The notes under the pieces: generated by a model
The model's input: the letters and a program-made list of their open reading frames with translations, nothing else
Databases searched by the model: none
Told to the model about the DNA's origin: nothing
Shown here: piece by piece, positions 16,877 through 25,795 of the stretch
Position numbering within the stretch: position 1 is the stretch's first letter
Layout: the number at the start of each line of letters is the position of its first letter
Assembly (NCBI RefSeq): GCF_025961225.1
Contig: NZ_JAOQNG010000001.1
Coordinates: forward strand, 62,001-126,000
Length of the DNA: 64,000 nucleotides
DNA from: Azospirillum canadense
GTDB lineage: Bacteria > Pseudomonadota > Alphaproteobacteria > Azospirillales > Azospirillaceae
Direction: 5' to 3'
Translations under genes and position numbers: made by a program

Positions 16877-18777
16877 TGAAGGTCCCCGCCCTCGCCTTCC
16901 TGGCGCCGGCCCTCTTCCTACTGGCGGCCTTCACCAGCATCGAGCCGCCGATCCTGGAGAACGCGGTCGGGTCCGGCACGCTGCCGCCGGTCGAGAAGCG
17001 CCTGCCGGAAAACCCCTCCGTCGTGGCCATGGACTGGCCCTGGCAGAAGCCGGGGCGGCATGGCGGCGACCTGAACATGCTGATGGCGCGGGTCAAGGAC
17101 ACCCGGCTGATCTACGTCTACGGCTACGCCCGGCTGGTCGCGCTGACGCCCGACCTGAAGATCGTCCCGGACATCCTGGAATCGATCGACGAGACGGACA
17201 GCCGCGTCTTCACCTTCCACCTGCGCCGCGGCCACCGCTGGTCGGACGGCCAGCCCTTCACCACCGAGGACTTCCGCTACTGGTGGGAGGACATGGCGAC
17301 CAACTCCAAGCGCTACCCCGGCGGGCCGCCGGCGGAGATGTTGGTGTCGGGCGAGAAGCCGAAGGTGGAGATCCTGGACGAGGTCACCGTCCGCTATTCC
17401 TGGAGCCGCCCGAACCCCTTCTTCCTGCCCATGCTGGCCGGGGCGAAGCCGGTCGAGATCTACGCGCCGGCCCATTACCTGAAGCAGTTCCACCCCCGCT
17501 ACACCGACGAGGCCACGCTGAAGCAGCGGGTGGAGGAGGCGCACCAGAAGAGCTGGCAGCAGCTGCACAACCGCAAGGACAACCTGACGGAGTTCGACAA
17601 CCCCGACCTGCCCACGCTCCAGCCCTGGGTGCCGGTCACCGCCCCACCGGCGGAGCGGTTCGTCTTCGTGCGCAATCCTTACTTCCACCGCGTGGACGCG
17701 GCTGGCCGGCAGCTGCCCTACATCGACCGCGTCATCATGACCGTCGCGGATTCCAAGATCATCCCGGCCAAGACCGGCGCGGGCGAAAGCGATCTCCAGG
17801 CGCGCTACCTGCGGTTCGACAACTACACCTTCCTGACGCAAGGGGCGAAGCGCAACGACTATCGGGTGAAGCTGTGGCGCACCGGCATCGGGGCGCAGAT
17901 GGCGCTGTTCCCGAACCTGACCTGCAACGACCCGGTCTGGCGCGCGTTGAACCGCGACGTCCGCTACCGCCGCGCCCTGTCGCTGGCCATCGACCGGGAG
18001 GAGTTGAACCAGGTCATCTACTACGGCCTCGCCACCCCGTCGAACAACACGCTGCTGGAGGCCTCTCCCCTGTGGAAGGCCGACTACCGCGACCGCTGGG
18101 CCAACTACGACGTGCGCGAGGCCAACCGGCTGCTGGATGCGGTCGGCCTGACCAAGCGCGACGTGAACGGCGTGCGCCAGCTGCCCGACGGCCGCCCGCT
18201 GGAGATCGTCGTGGAATCGGCCGGCGAGAGCACGGAGGAGACCGACGCGCTGGAGCTGATTGCCGACAGCTGGCGGCGCATCGGGGCGCGGCTGTACATC
18301 CGCACCTCGCAGCTGGACGTGTTCCGCAACCGCATCTTCGCGGGTGAGACCTGCATGTCCATCGCGCGCGGCCTGGACGACGCCATCGCCACCGCGGACA
18401 TGAGCCCGGCGGAGATGGTCCCCGTGGACCAAGCCAAGTACCAGTGGCCGAAATGGGGCCAGTACCACCAGACCATGGGCAAGGACGGCGAGGCGCCCGA
18501 CCTGCCCGCGGGGAAGGAGCTGCTGGACGCCTACCGCGCTTGGCGCGACGCCACGGAGGAGGAAGGCCGCGCCGCGGCCTGGGAACGCATCCTGACCATC
18601 AACGCCGACCAGGTCTTCACCATCGGCACCGTCGCCGGCGTGCCCCAGCCGGTGGTTGCGCGGCAATCCCTGCGCAACCTGCCCGCCGAGGGCCTGTTCA
18701 ATTACGATCCCGGCGCGCATTTCGGCATGTACCGGCCGGACACCTTCTGGTTCGAGGCGAAGGAGAACGGCGGGTGA
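16876..18777 (+). CDS. Peptide ABC importer, periplasmic binding protein (SBP family 5)
   Basis: This 633-aa extracytoplasmic solute-binding protein of family 5 is long, as in YejA-type proteins. The N-terminus MKVPALAFLAPALFLLAAF is a signal peptide or uncleaved anchor. The mature protein shows family landmarks such as LTPDLKIVPDILESI, FTFHLRRGHRWSDGQPFTTEDFRYWWED and YRRALSLAIDREELNQVIYYG. The ligand is probably an oligopeptide or peptide-like antibiotic. The start codon overlaps the ATPase stop (TGATG). The next gene is separated by a 193-bp repeat block. Confidence 0.92.
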
Positions 18778-18795
18778 TGAGGGCGCATGCGTTCA

Positions 18796-18962
18796 TACCC
18801 TCTCCCTTCCGGGGAGAGGGAAGGGTGAGGGGGCAATCCCTCTCCCCTCTGGGGAGAGGGTGGCCCGAAGGGCCGGGTGAGGGGGTTCACGGGGGACCGG
18901 AGGCGCAGGCGATGCGAGACCCCCTCACCCCGACCCTCTCCCCGGGGGGGAGAGGGAGAAAG
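18796..18962. repeat. Cluster of CCCTCTCCC/GGGAGAGGG hairpins (family B)
   Basis: Three GC-rich hairpins of the type CCCTCTCCCxxxGGGGAGAGGG lie in a row within the transporter operon, between the binding-protein and first permease genes. The downstream permease still has its own start. Such a cluster may change mRNA stability. It carries no coding content. Confidence 0.7.
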
Positions 18963-18970
18963 GACGCGCC

Positions 18971-19969
18971 ATGCTGGGCTATGTGATTCGCCGCATCCTG
19001 ATCATGATCCCGACGCTGCTGGCGATCAGCGCGATCACCTTCGTGATCATCCAGCTGCCGCCCGGCGACTATCTGACCTCCATGGTCAACGAGATGCAGA
19101 GCCGGGGCGAGAGCATGGACCAGGGCCGGCTCGCCATGCTGCGCGAGACCTACGGGCTCGACCGCCCGATGATCGAGCAGTACGCGCTGTGGGTGGCCGG
19201 CATGCTGCGCGGCGACTTCGGCTATTCCTTCGAATACAACATGCCGGTGTCCGACGTGGTGGGCGACCGGCTGGTGCTGACCGCGGTGATCTCGGTCGCC
19301 ACGATCATCTTCATCTGGGGCGTATCCTTCCCGATCGGCATCTATTCCGCCACACACCAGTACAGCCTGGGCGACTACACCCTGACGCTGCTGGGCTTCC
19401 TGGGGCTGGCCGTGCCGAACTTCCTGCTGGCGCTGGTGCTGCTGTATTTCGCCAACGTGTGGTTCGGCACGTCCATCGGCGGGCTGATGGATCCCCACTA
19501 TCTCGGCCAGCCCTGGAGCGTGCCCAAGGCCATGAGCGTGCTGGAGCACATGTGGATCCCGGTCATGGTCATCGGCACGTCGGGCACCGCCGCCATGATC
19601 CGCCGCCTGCGCGCCAACCTGCTGGACGAGCTGCACAAGCCCTACGTCGTCACGGCGCGGGCCAAGGGCCTGCCGCCCGGCCGGGCGTTGTGGAAATACC
19701 CGCTGCGCGTGGCGCTGAACCCCTTCATCTCCGACATCGGCAACCTGCTGCCGCACATCGTGTCCGGCGCCGCGGTGGTGTCGGTGGTGATGTCGCTGCC
19801 CACCACGGGGCCGATGCTGCTGCAGGCGCTGCGCAGCCAGGACATGTACCTGGCCGGGTCCTTCCTGATGTTCCTGGCCGTGCTGACGGTGGTGGGCGTG
19901 TTCCTGTCCGACCTGGCGCTGGCCGCGCTCGATCCACGCATCCGCCTGGGCGGAGGGAGCCGGCGATGA
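18971..19969 (+). CDS. Peptide ABC importer, permease 1 (DppB/YejB-like)
   Basis: This 332-aa inner-membrane permease of the DppB/OppB type opens with MLGYVIRRILIMIPTLLAISAITFVIIQLPPGD, the standard first helix. Several further hydrophobic segments follow. The cytoplasmic EAA-type loop is in VVTARAKGLPPGRALWKYPLRVALNP. The length is normal. It follows the repeat cluster by 8 bases and overlaps the second permease by four bases. Confidence 0.93.
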   Translation: MLGYVIRRILIMIPTLLAISAITFVIIQLPPGDYLTSMVNEMQSRGESMDQGRLAMLRETYGLDRPMIEQYALWVAGMLRGDFGYSFEYNMPVSDVVGDRLVLTAVISVATIIFIWGVSFPIGIYSATHQYSLGDYTLTLLGFLGLAVPNFLLALVLLYFANVWFGTSIGGLMDPHYLGQPWSVPKAMSVLEHMWIPVMVIGTSGTAAMIRRLRANLLDELHKPYVVTARAKGLPPGRALWKYPLRVALNPFISDIGNLLPHIVSGAAVVSVVMSLPTTGPMLLQALRSQDMYLAGSFLMFLAVLTVVGVFLSDLALAALDPRIRLGGGSRR

Positions 19970-21147
19970 CCGACACCACAGACGACCGGGTGGCAACCGA
20001 CCGCCTGCCCCACCGGGTGGACACCGCCCCCTGGGATCCGGAGGAGGTGGAGCACCTGTCGCCGGAGCAGGAGCGCTTCACCACCGCGTCCCAGTGGTGG
20101 ATGGTCTGGTGGAAGCTGCGACGCCACCGGCTGGCGGTGATCTCCGGCGTGATCCTGCTTCTGCTCTACGCCTCCACGCTGGTCAGCGAGGTGCTGGCGC
20201 CCTACGCGGTGGACAGCCGTCATTCCCGCTTCATCCACGCCCCGCCGCAGGCGGTGCACCTGTTCCACGAGGGCCAGTTCGTCGGGCCCTTCGTCTACGG
20301 CTACCACTACAACCTGGACCTGGAGACGCTGCGGCGCGAATACACGCCCGACCCGGCCAAGGTGCAGCCGATCCGCTTCGTCTGCCGCGGCGATCCTTAC
20401 CAGTTCTGGGGGCTGGTGGAGACCGACTGGCACCTCGCCTGCCCGGCCGAGGGCGGGACGCTGTTCCTGCTGGGCACCGACCGGCTGGGCCGCGACCTGC
20501 TGTCGCGCATGATCTACGGCACCCGCATCTCGCTGACCATCGGCCTGATCGGCATCACGGTCAGCTTCGTGCTGGGCATCACCATCGGCGGCATCGCCGG
20601 CTATTACGGCGGCTGGGTGGACAACCTGATCCAGCGCCTGATCGAGATCATCCGCTCCTTCCCGGAGCTGCCCTTGTGGATGGCGCTGTCCGCCGCCCTG
20701 CCCGTCACCTGGAACCCGATCTTCGTCTATTTCGGGATCACGGTGATCCTGGGCCTGCTGGAATGGACCGGCCTCGCCCGCGCCGTGCGGTCGAAGCTGC
20801 TGGCGCTGCGCGAGGAGGACTTCACCACCGCCGCCCAGCTGATGGGCGCCAAACCGTCCCGCATCATCGGGCGTCACCTGCTGCCGAGCTTCATGAGCCA
20901 CCTGATCGCGTCCGCGACCCTGGCCATCCCCGGCATGATCCTGGGTGAGACCGCCCTGTCCTTCCTGGGCCTTGGCCTGCGCCCGCCGATCACCAGCTGG
21001 GGCGTGCTGCTGACCGAGGCGCAAAACATCAACGTGGTGGCGCTTTACCCCTGGCTGATGCTGCCGGTGGTCCCGGTGATCGTTACCGTGCTGAGCTTCA
21101 ACTTCCTCGGCGACGGCTTGCGCGACGCGGCAGACCCGTATCGGTGA
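19966..21147 (+). CDS. Peptide ABC importer, permease 2 (DppC/YejE-like)
   Basis: This 393-aa permease of the DppC/OppC group has a cytoplasmic N-terminal tail, one helix (AVISGVILLLLYASTLVSEVL), then a ~100-residue periplasmic insertion, then the transport domain beginning LGTDRLGRDLLSRMIYGTRISL. The large insertion is characteristic of YejE-type permeases and supports a Yej-like (peptide/microcin C type) importer. The EAA loop TAAQLMGAKPSRIIGRHLLP is present. It ends the operon; the next gene is on the opposite strand 15 bases away. Confidence 0.92.
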   Translation: MTDTTDDRVATDRLPHRVDTAPWDPEEVEHLSPEQERFTTASQWWMVWWKLRRHRLAVISGVILLLLYASTLVSEVLAPYAVDSRHSRFIHAPPQAVHLFHEGQFVGPFVYGYHYNLDLETLRREYTPDPAKVQPIRFVCRGDPYQFWGLVETDWHLACPAEGGTLFLLGTDRLGRDLLSRMIYGTRISLTIGLIGITVSFVLGITIGGIAGYYGGWVDNLIQRLIEIIRSFPELPLWMALSAALPVTWNPIFVYFGITVILGLLEWTGLARAVRSKLLALREEDFTTAAQLMGAKPSRIIGRHLLPSFMSHLIASATLAIPGMILGETALSFLGLGLRPPITSWGVLLTEAQNINVVALYPWLMLPVVPVIVTVLSFNFLGDGLRDAADPYR

Positions 21148-21162
21148 TGCTGGAAGCCCTGA

Positions 21163-22191
21163 TCAGGGCTTCCGCTTCGCCACGGCCAGGATCGGCGCCG
21201 GCTGGTCCTTGAGTTGGGCGAGCACGTAGCGGACGCGGGCCAGGTCGGGTTCGGCCTTGCTGCCCGGAGCGGCGCGCGCGGCCACGATGTTGACCGAAGC
21301 CGGGGCCGGCTTGCGGGGCGCGGGGGCCTGGGCCGCAACGGTGACCGGGGCTGCGGCCGGGGCGGGCGCCGGGACGGGGTCGGCCTCCGCAACCGAGTCC
21401 ACCAGCTTGTCCAGATCGGCCTGGGCGACCTGCGTCTCCCGCGCGGCGGGGGCCGGGGGCGGGGCGACGGCCGGGACTGGGGCAGGGGCCGGCTGCGGAG
21501 TCTCGACCTTGGCAACCTCGACCACCGGTGGGAGGGCCGGCGGCAGGGCCGGCGCGGTCTTCGAGGCCGGCGGCTTGTAGGGGGTGTTGACCCGCGCCTC
21601 CAGGATGGCCGGGGGCAGGCGCTGTTCGCCGCCCTTCGGAACCCAGGTGCGGAAAGGGCCGGTGTCCACATGGACGTGGCCGGTGTGGGCGTAGAGCGCG
21701 TAGCCGCCGCGCTGCATGGCCGCTGCTTCGTCGGCCAGCCCGCGGGGGGCGACGCCGGGCATGTAGATGTCCGCCGCCTGGGCGCGCATGTGGTAGCTGT
21801 GCTCGGCCACGTTCCCGTTGCTGCGGGCCAGCGCGGCGTTGGTCGCCTGCGACCGGAAGCCGGAGGTCAGGTAGATCGGCGTGTCGGCCGGCGCGCCGCA
21901 GCGCTGCCGCAGTTCCACCAGCATGTCCACCAGCGCCGGATCGACGGGGATGGTTTCCCCCGTGCGGCGGTCGCGGAACAGGGCCGAGATCTGCTGCATG
22001 GCCGCGCGATCGTAGCCGTCCGGGCGCCAATAGGTCACGCTGACCGCCTCGCCGCTGGCGGGATGGTAGAGCGTGATCGATCGCTGGTCGCCGGCGAGCG
22101 TCACCTGGGGAGCCGGAGTGGAGGCGCAGCCGGCAAGACAACCGCCAGCAAGCAGGCCAAGCACGGAAAGCCGCAGAAAAGACCGCATCAT
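21163..22191 (-). CDS. YcbK/DUF882 (peptidase M15-like) lipoprotein
   Basis: This 342-aa exported lipoprotein has a signal ending in a lipobox-like LAGC. The M15/DUF882 catalytic domain carries TSGFRSQATNAAL, HSYHMRAQAADIYMPG and GHVHVDTGP, the zinc ligands of MepK-type murein endopeptidases. The C-terminal ~130 residues are proline/alanine-rich, low complexity. It probably trims peptidoglycan cross-links. The frame begins with two ATGs (22191 and 22188) after GGGGAG; the second is better spaced. No obvious operon partner. Confidence 0.85.
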   Translation of the reverse strand: MMRSFLRLSVLGLLAGGCLAGCASTPAPQVTLAGDQRSITLYHPASGEAVSVTYWRPDGYDRAAMQQISALFRDRRTGETIPVDPALVDMLVELRQRCGAPADTPIYLTSGFRSQATNAALARSNGNVAEHSYHMRAQAADIYMPGVAPRGLADEAAAMQRGGYALYAHTGHVHVDTGPFRTWVPKGGEQRLPPAILEARVNTPYKPPASKTAPALPPALPPVVEVAKVETPQPAPAPVPAVAPPPAPAARETQVAQADLDKLVDSVAEADPVPAPAPAAAPVTVAAQAPAPRKPAPASVNIVAARAAPGSKAEPDLARVRYVLAQLKDQPAPILAVAKRKP

Positions 22192-22355
22192 TCTCCCCAG
22201 AGTTCCCCCTGCGGTTGCATGCGGTCTTGAATACCATAATTGTCACACGATGCAGCAGTGACAAGTCACCGCGCGACTGTGCGAATTGCTTGTTTGTGGC
22301 GGAAAAACATCACTGCCGAGCGTCATACGACCTTGACGCGCGACGACGGTACCGG

Positions 22356-23240
22356 TCAGGGCGACAGCACCATGCCTTCGCGGGCGACCAGGGTGCCGGG
22401 GCGGGCGGCCTCGGCAGCGGCGGCGATGACGTCCAGCTCATCGTCCGTGCGCTTGGGGTCGTGGTGGAAGATCACCGCGCGGCCGACCCCCGCGGCGTCG
22501 GCGACGCGCAGTGCCTCCTGCCAGGTCGAATGGCCCCAGCCGGCATGGGCCGGGTATTCCGCGTCGGTGTAGGTGCTGTCGTAGATCAGCAGGTCGGCGC
22601 CGCGCGCCAGCTCCACCACCGCCGCGTCGCGCCCCTCCGCCGGATGTTCCGTGTCGGTGACGTAGCAGAGGCTGCGGCCGGCGAACTCCACACGGTAGCC
22701 GGTCGCCCCATCGGGGTGGTTCAGCCGGCCGGTGCGCACGGCGACGCCGGGCTTCGGGTGCAGCGTGTCGCCGGCGACGAAGTCGTGGAAGCTGCAATCG
22801 GCCCGGAAGATCTCCACCGGCACCGGGAACAGCGGCGACGCCATCATGCATTGCAGGACGGAGCGGATGGTCCGCCCAGGTTCCAGGTGGCCGGCGCTGA
22901 TGCGCAGTTTGCTGCCGGCGTGGAAGGCCGGCGCGAAGAAGGGCAGGCCGCAGATGTGGTCCAGGTGGCTGTGCGTCAGCAGCAGGTCGATGTCGGTGGC
23001 ACCCTGGCGCACCAGCACCTCGCCAAGCGGCCGGATGCCGGTGCCGGCGTCCAGGATCAGCAGGGCACCGCCGCAGCGCACCTCGATGCAAGGGGTGTTG
23101 CCGCCGTAGCGGAGCGTGTCCGGGCCGGGGGATGCGATGCTGCCGCGGACGCCCCAGAAGCGCGCCGTAAAATCCGGGTGGGTGGAGTCCCGCGCCGCAG
23201 AAGGCCGGGCGGCGGTGTCGGACACGATGTGGGCCGTCAT
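22356..23240 (-). CDS. MBL-fold metallo-hydrolase
   Basis: This is a 294-aa metallo-beta-lactamase-fold protein. The metal-binding motif H-x-H-x-D-H is intact in LLTHSHLDHICGLPF. A second metal segment lies in VTDTEH and the closing histidine in VIFHHDPKRTDDELD. FWGVRGSIASPG near the start is typical of a phosphodiesterase-like subgroup. ATG 23240 is preferred over an upstream TTG. Single gene, divergent from the hypothetical gene at 23542. The substrate is unknown. Confidence 0.85.
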   Translation of the reverse strand: MTAHIVSDTAARPSAARDSTHPDFTARFWGVRGSIASPGPDTLRYGGNTPCIEVRCGGALLILDAGTGIRPLGEVLVRQGATDIDLLLTHSHLDHICGLPFFAPAFHAGSKLRISAGHLEPGRTIRSVLQCMMASPLFPVPVEIFRADCSFHDFVAGDTLHPKPGVAVRTGRLNHPDGATGYRVEFAGRSLCYVTDTEHPAEGRDAAVVELARGADLLIYDSTYTDAEYPAHAGWGHSTWQEALRVADAAGVGRAVIFHHDPKRTDDELDVIAAAAEAARPGTLVAREGMVLSP

Positions 23241-23541
23241 GGTACCACCAATTTGGCGGGGTGGGCGGCCCAAGTCGAGTGAAAAGGATAATTGCGCCCA
23301 CGGACATTTTGTGAACGGTTAATCGAAGACCTCGGGAGTGCCGGGGGCGTCGTCTCTCGCGTTTTTCATGGCCGGCTAACGCCATGGGCGAACCACATCG
23401 GGGACAATAAACCCGAAAAGCTACAATCGAAGGAGGTTCACCACCGACGACATGTGGAGGTGCCGAATCCGATCGGATGTGGTAGACAGAAGCTCTCGCG
23501 CCGACCGGCGCGATGACCCGCCTCCGGACCCCGATCGACGG

Positions 23542-24318
23542 ATGGATCCTGACAAGCTCGCCAAAGTTCTCGCCATGGCCGAGTCGGACCACCAGGGCGA
23601 GGCGCTGTCCGCCTTGCGGGCAGCCCGCATCATGCTGTCGCGGGCCGGGATGTCCTTCCGCGATCTGGCCCGTGGTGCCGCCGGTCCGGCCCCGGCCGCC
23701 GCAACGGCCGCATCCGCCGCGACGTCCTCGGCACCCCCCGACCGGCCGCCGCCGCCCGACCAGCTGGTCCAGGGCCTGCGCCGGCAGGTGCGCGACCTGG
23801 AACTGGAGATCGCCGGGCTGAAGCGGCAGCTGGAGAAGTCCAGCGGCGACACGGAGCGGCACCGGGAAGAGGCCGACCGCTGGCGCACGCTGGCCCGCGA
23901 GACGGCGGAGAAGCTCTGGGATCTCGGCAAGGCGCTTGAGCGCAAGCACAGCCGCCACACCAGCGCCGACAAGCGCCGCGCGATCCTCGACCAATTGCAG
24001 GACCCGGGCAGCGCCCTTCTGGCCGACCACGAGATCGCGCGCCGGGTCGGCACTTCGCCGAAGCTGGTGGCGCATTGGCGTCGGCGGCTGGCCATCGTCG
24101 GGCGGAAGATCCGGCTGTTGCCGGTGGTGCCGCGCGGGCGCGGCCTGTGGGGCAGCGGTCCCGGGCGGCACGGCCAAGTGGCGAAACCCGGAGGCGCCCT
24201 GCACGGCCCGCGGCGGCGCTGGATGGGCTATCCGGTCGCGGTCACCATCTCGGATCGCGCGGGCTCCGATCGCTCAGGATTGGACCGTGTGGGCGACCGT
24301 CACGGAACCAGACGGTAG
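23542..24318 (+). CDS. Hypothetical protein with N-terminal DUF2786-like and coiled-coil regions
   Basis: I do not recognise the full protein (258 aa). The N-terminus MDPDKLAKVLAMAESDHQGEALSALRAARIML is similar in pattern to DUF2786. It is followed by a proline/alanine linker and a charged coiled coil (about residues 75-130, LELEIAGLKRQLEKSS). A helix-turn-helix-like part (HEIARRVGTSPKLVAHWRRRLAIVG) suggests DNA binding. The C-terminus is basic and disordered. It runs 19 bases into the end of the convergent response-regulator gene. ATG 23542 chosen as the first start before the conserved part. Confidence 0.65.
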   Translation: MDPDKLAKVLAMAESDHQGEALSALRAARIMLSRAGMSFRDLARGAAGPAPAAATAASAATSSAPPDRPPPPDQLVQGLRRQVRDLELEIAGLKRQLEKSSGDTERHREEADRWRTLARETAEKLWDLGKALERKHSRHTSADKRRAILDQLQDPGSALLADHEIARRVGTSPKLVAHWRRRLAIVGRKIRLLPVVPRGRGLWGSGPGRHGQVAKPGGALHGPRRRWMGYPVAVTISDRAGSDRSGLDRVGDRHGTRR

Positions 24319-24989
24319 CCGCCGGGCTCGGTCACCAGGATTTCGGCGTTGGACGGGTCGCGCTCGATCTTCTGGCGCAGGCGGTAGACGTGCGTTTCCA
24401 GCGTGTGGGTGGTGACCGCGGCGTTGTAGCCCCAAACCTCGCCCAGCAGAGTCTCGCGCCCGACCACCGCGTCGCCGGCCCGGTACAGGTATTTCAGGAT
24501 CGCCGTTTCCTTCTCGGTCAGGCGGATCTTGCGGTTCTTGCCTTCCTCCAGCAGCAGCTTGGCCGCCGGGCGGAAGCTGTAGGGGCCGATGGCGAAGACC
24601 GCGTCCTCCGTCTGCTCGAACACGCGCAGCTGCGCGCGCAGCCGGGCCAGCAGCACGCCCATGCGGAAGGGCTTGCTGACATAGTCGCTGGCCCCGGAAT
24701 CGAGCCCCAGGATGGTGTCGGCGTCCGACGCGGCGGCGGTCAGCATGATCACCGGGCAGCGCACGCCCTCGCGCCGCAGCAGGCGGCACAGGTCGCGCCC
24801 GTCCATGTCGGGCAGCCCGACGTCGAGCAGGATGGCGGAGAAGCTCCCCTCCCGCGCAACGGCCAGCGCGGACGCGCCGTCGCCGGCCTCCACCGTGTCG
24901 AATTCCTCCAGGAGCTGGAGCTGTTCGGCGAGGGATTGCCTCAGGGCGACGTCGTCGTCGACGAGGAGGATGCGTTTCGCAAGCGTCAT
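24300..24989 (-). CDS. OmpR-family response regulator
   Basis: This 229-aa two-component response regulator has an N-terminal receiver with acidic D11-D13, phospho-acceptor D56 (LLDVGLPDMDG), a switch threonine (MLTAA) and lysine (SKPF). The C-terminal winged helix of the OmpR/PhoB type ends TLETHVYRLRQKIERDP. All key residues are present, so it should be phosphorylated and bind DNA. No histidine kinase is adjacent, so the partner is unknown. Its 3' end overlaps the convergent hypothetical gene by 19 bases. Confidence 0.93.
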   Translation of the reverse strand: MTLAKRILLVDDDVALRQSLAEQLQLLEEFDTVEAGDGASALAVAREGSFSAILLDVGLPDMDGRDLCRLLRREGVRCPVIMLTAAASDADTILGLDSGASDYVSKPFRMGVLLARLRAQLRVFEQTEDAVFAIGPYSFRPAAKLLLEEGKNRKIRLTEKETAILKYLYRAGDAVVGRETLLGEVWGYNAAVTTHTLETHVYRLRQKIERDPSNAEILVTEPGGYRLVP

Positions 24990-25052
24990 GCGGAGGTGTT
25001 CACCGTTGGCTCGGGCCGGACCTTACCACGGGGTCCGCGCGCTTGTCTTCGC

Positions 25053-25568
25053 TCACGCGTCGAGCAGCGCGGCCAGCCGCCGGGCACCATCGCCATCGGG
25101 CGAAACCACGGTGACGGACTCGCCCGGCAGGCCGAGCGCGGCCACCTCCGTCGCGACGGCGGGGGAGGGCACCAGGACGCGGCGCATCAGCGCCAGCGCG
25201 CCCTGCTCCAGGTTGCGCAGGGCCGTCGCCTCATCCGCCGTCAAGCCGGGATCGCGCCACAGCGGCCGCTCCACCAGCGCGACGAACCGCAGGCGGCGGC
25301 TGTCCGCGGCGATGCCGCCGGCCAAGCCGGGCAGGGCGAGCCCGTCCACCAGCACCCAGGCTCCGTCCGGCAGGCGGGTCAGGGCGATGTCCGCGGCCAG
25401 GATGGCGGACTGGTCCACGCGGGGGTAGGGGCCGGGCAGGGCGGTCTGGGCGACACGCCAGTCTCCGGCCGCCAGCGCGTCGACGAGGGTCTGGCCGTAG
25501 GTGCCGGCGGGCCGGCCAGCCAATGACGGATCCGGCGACAGGTGGTGCAGGACCGGACGATCCGGCAT
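25053..25568 (-). CDS. Truncated GT4-type glycosyltransferase, N-terminal part only
   Basis: This 171-aa product matches only the acceptor-binding half of a glycosyltransferase: GTYGQTLVDALAAGDWRV, DGAWVLVDGLALPGLAG, RFVALVERPLWRDPGLT and VRRVLVPSPAVATEVAALG. It stops shortly after GESVTVVSPDGD, where a full protein would continue into the nucleotide-sugar domain. No EX7E motif is present in any frame nearby. It is probably a decayed or repurposed remnant. ATG 25568 is the start before the domain. Confidence 0.6.
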   Translation of the reverse strand: MPDRPVLHHLSPDPSLAGRPAGTYGQTLVDALAAGDWRVAQTALPGPYPRVDQSAILAADIALTRLPDGAWVLVDGLALPGLAGGIAADSRRLRFVALVERPLWRDPGLTADEATALRNLEQGALALMRRVLVPSPAVATEVAALGLPGESVTVVSPDGDGARRLAALLDA

Positions 25569-25795
25569 GGCGAGCGCTTCCTTCAAGACAGGTCGGGCGG
25601 CATCATAGCGCGGCCCGGGATCGGCTGCACAGGGCGGCATTCACCCCGCCTCCGGCGCTCGTTGCGCGTTCAGCAACGGTGTTGCGCGCGGGATTCGCTG
25701 GACAGGGGTGCGCCTCCTGCGCTTTGCTTCCGCCGCAACCGAGCCTATGTCTCGGTTTTTCGCCCCGCTCCAGCGCGTCTCAAGCGAAGTCCCCC

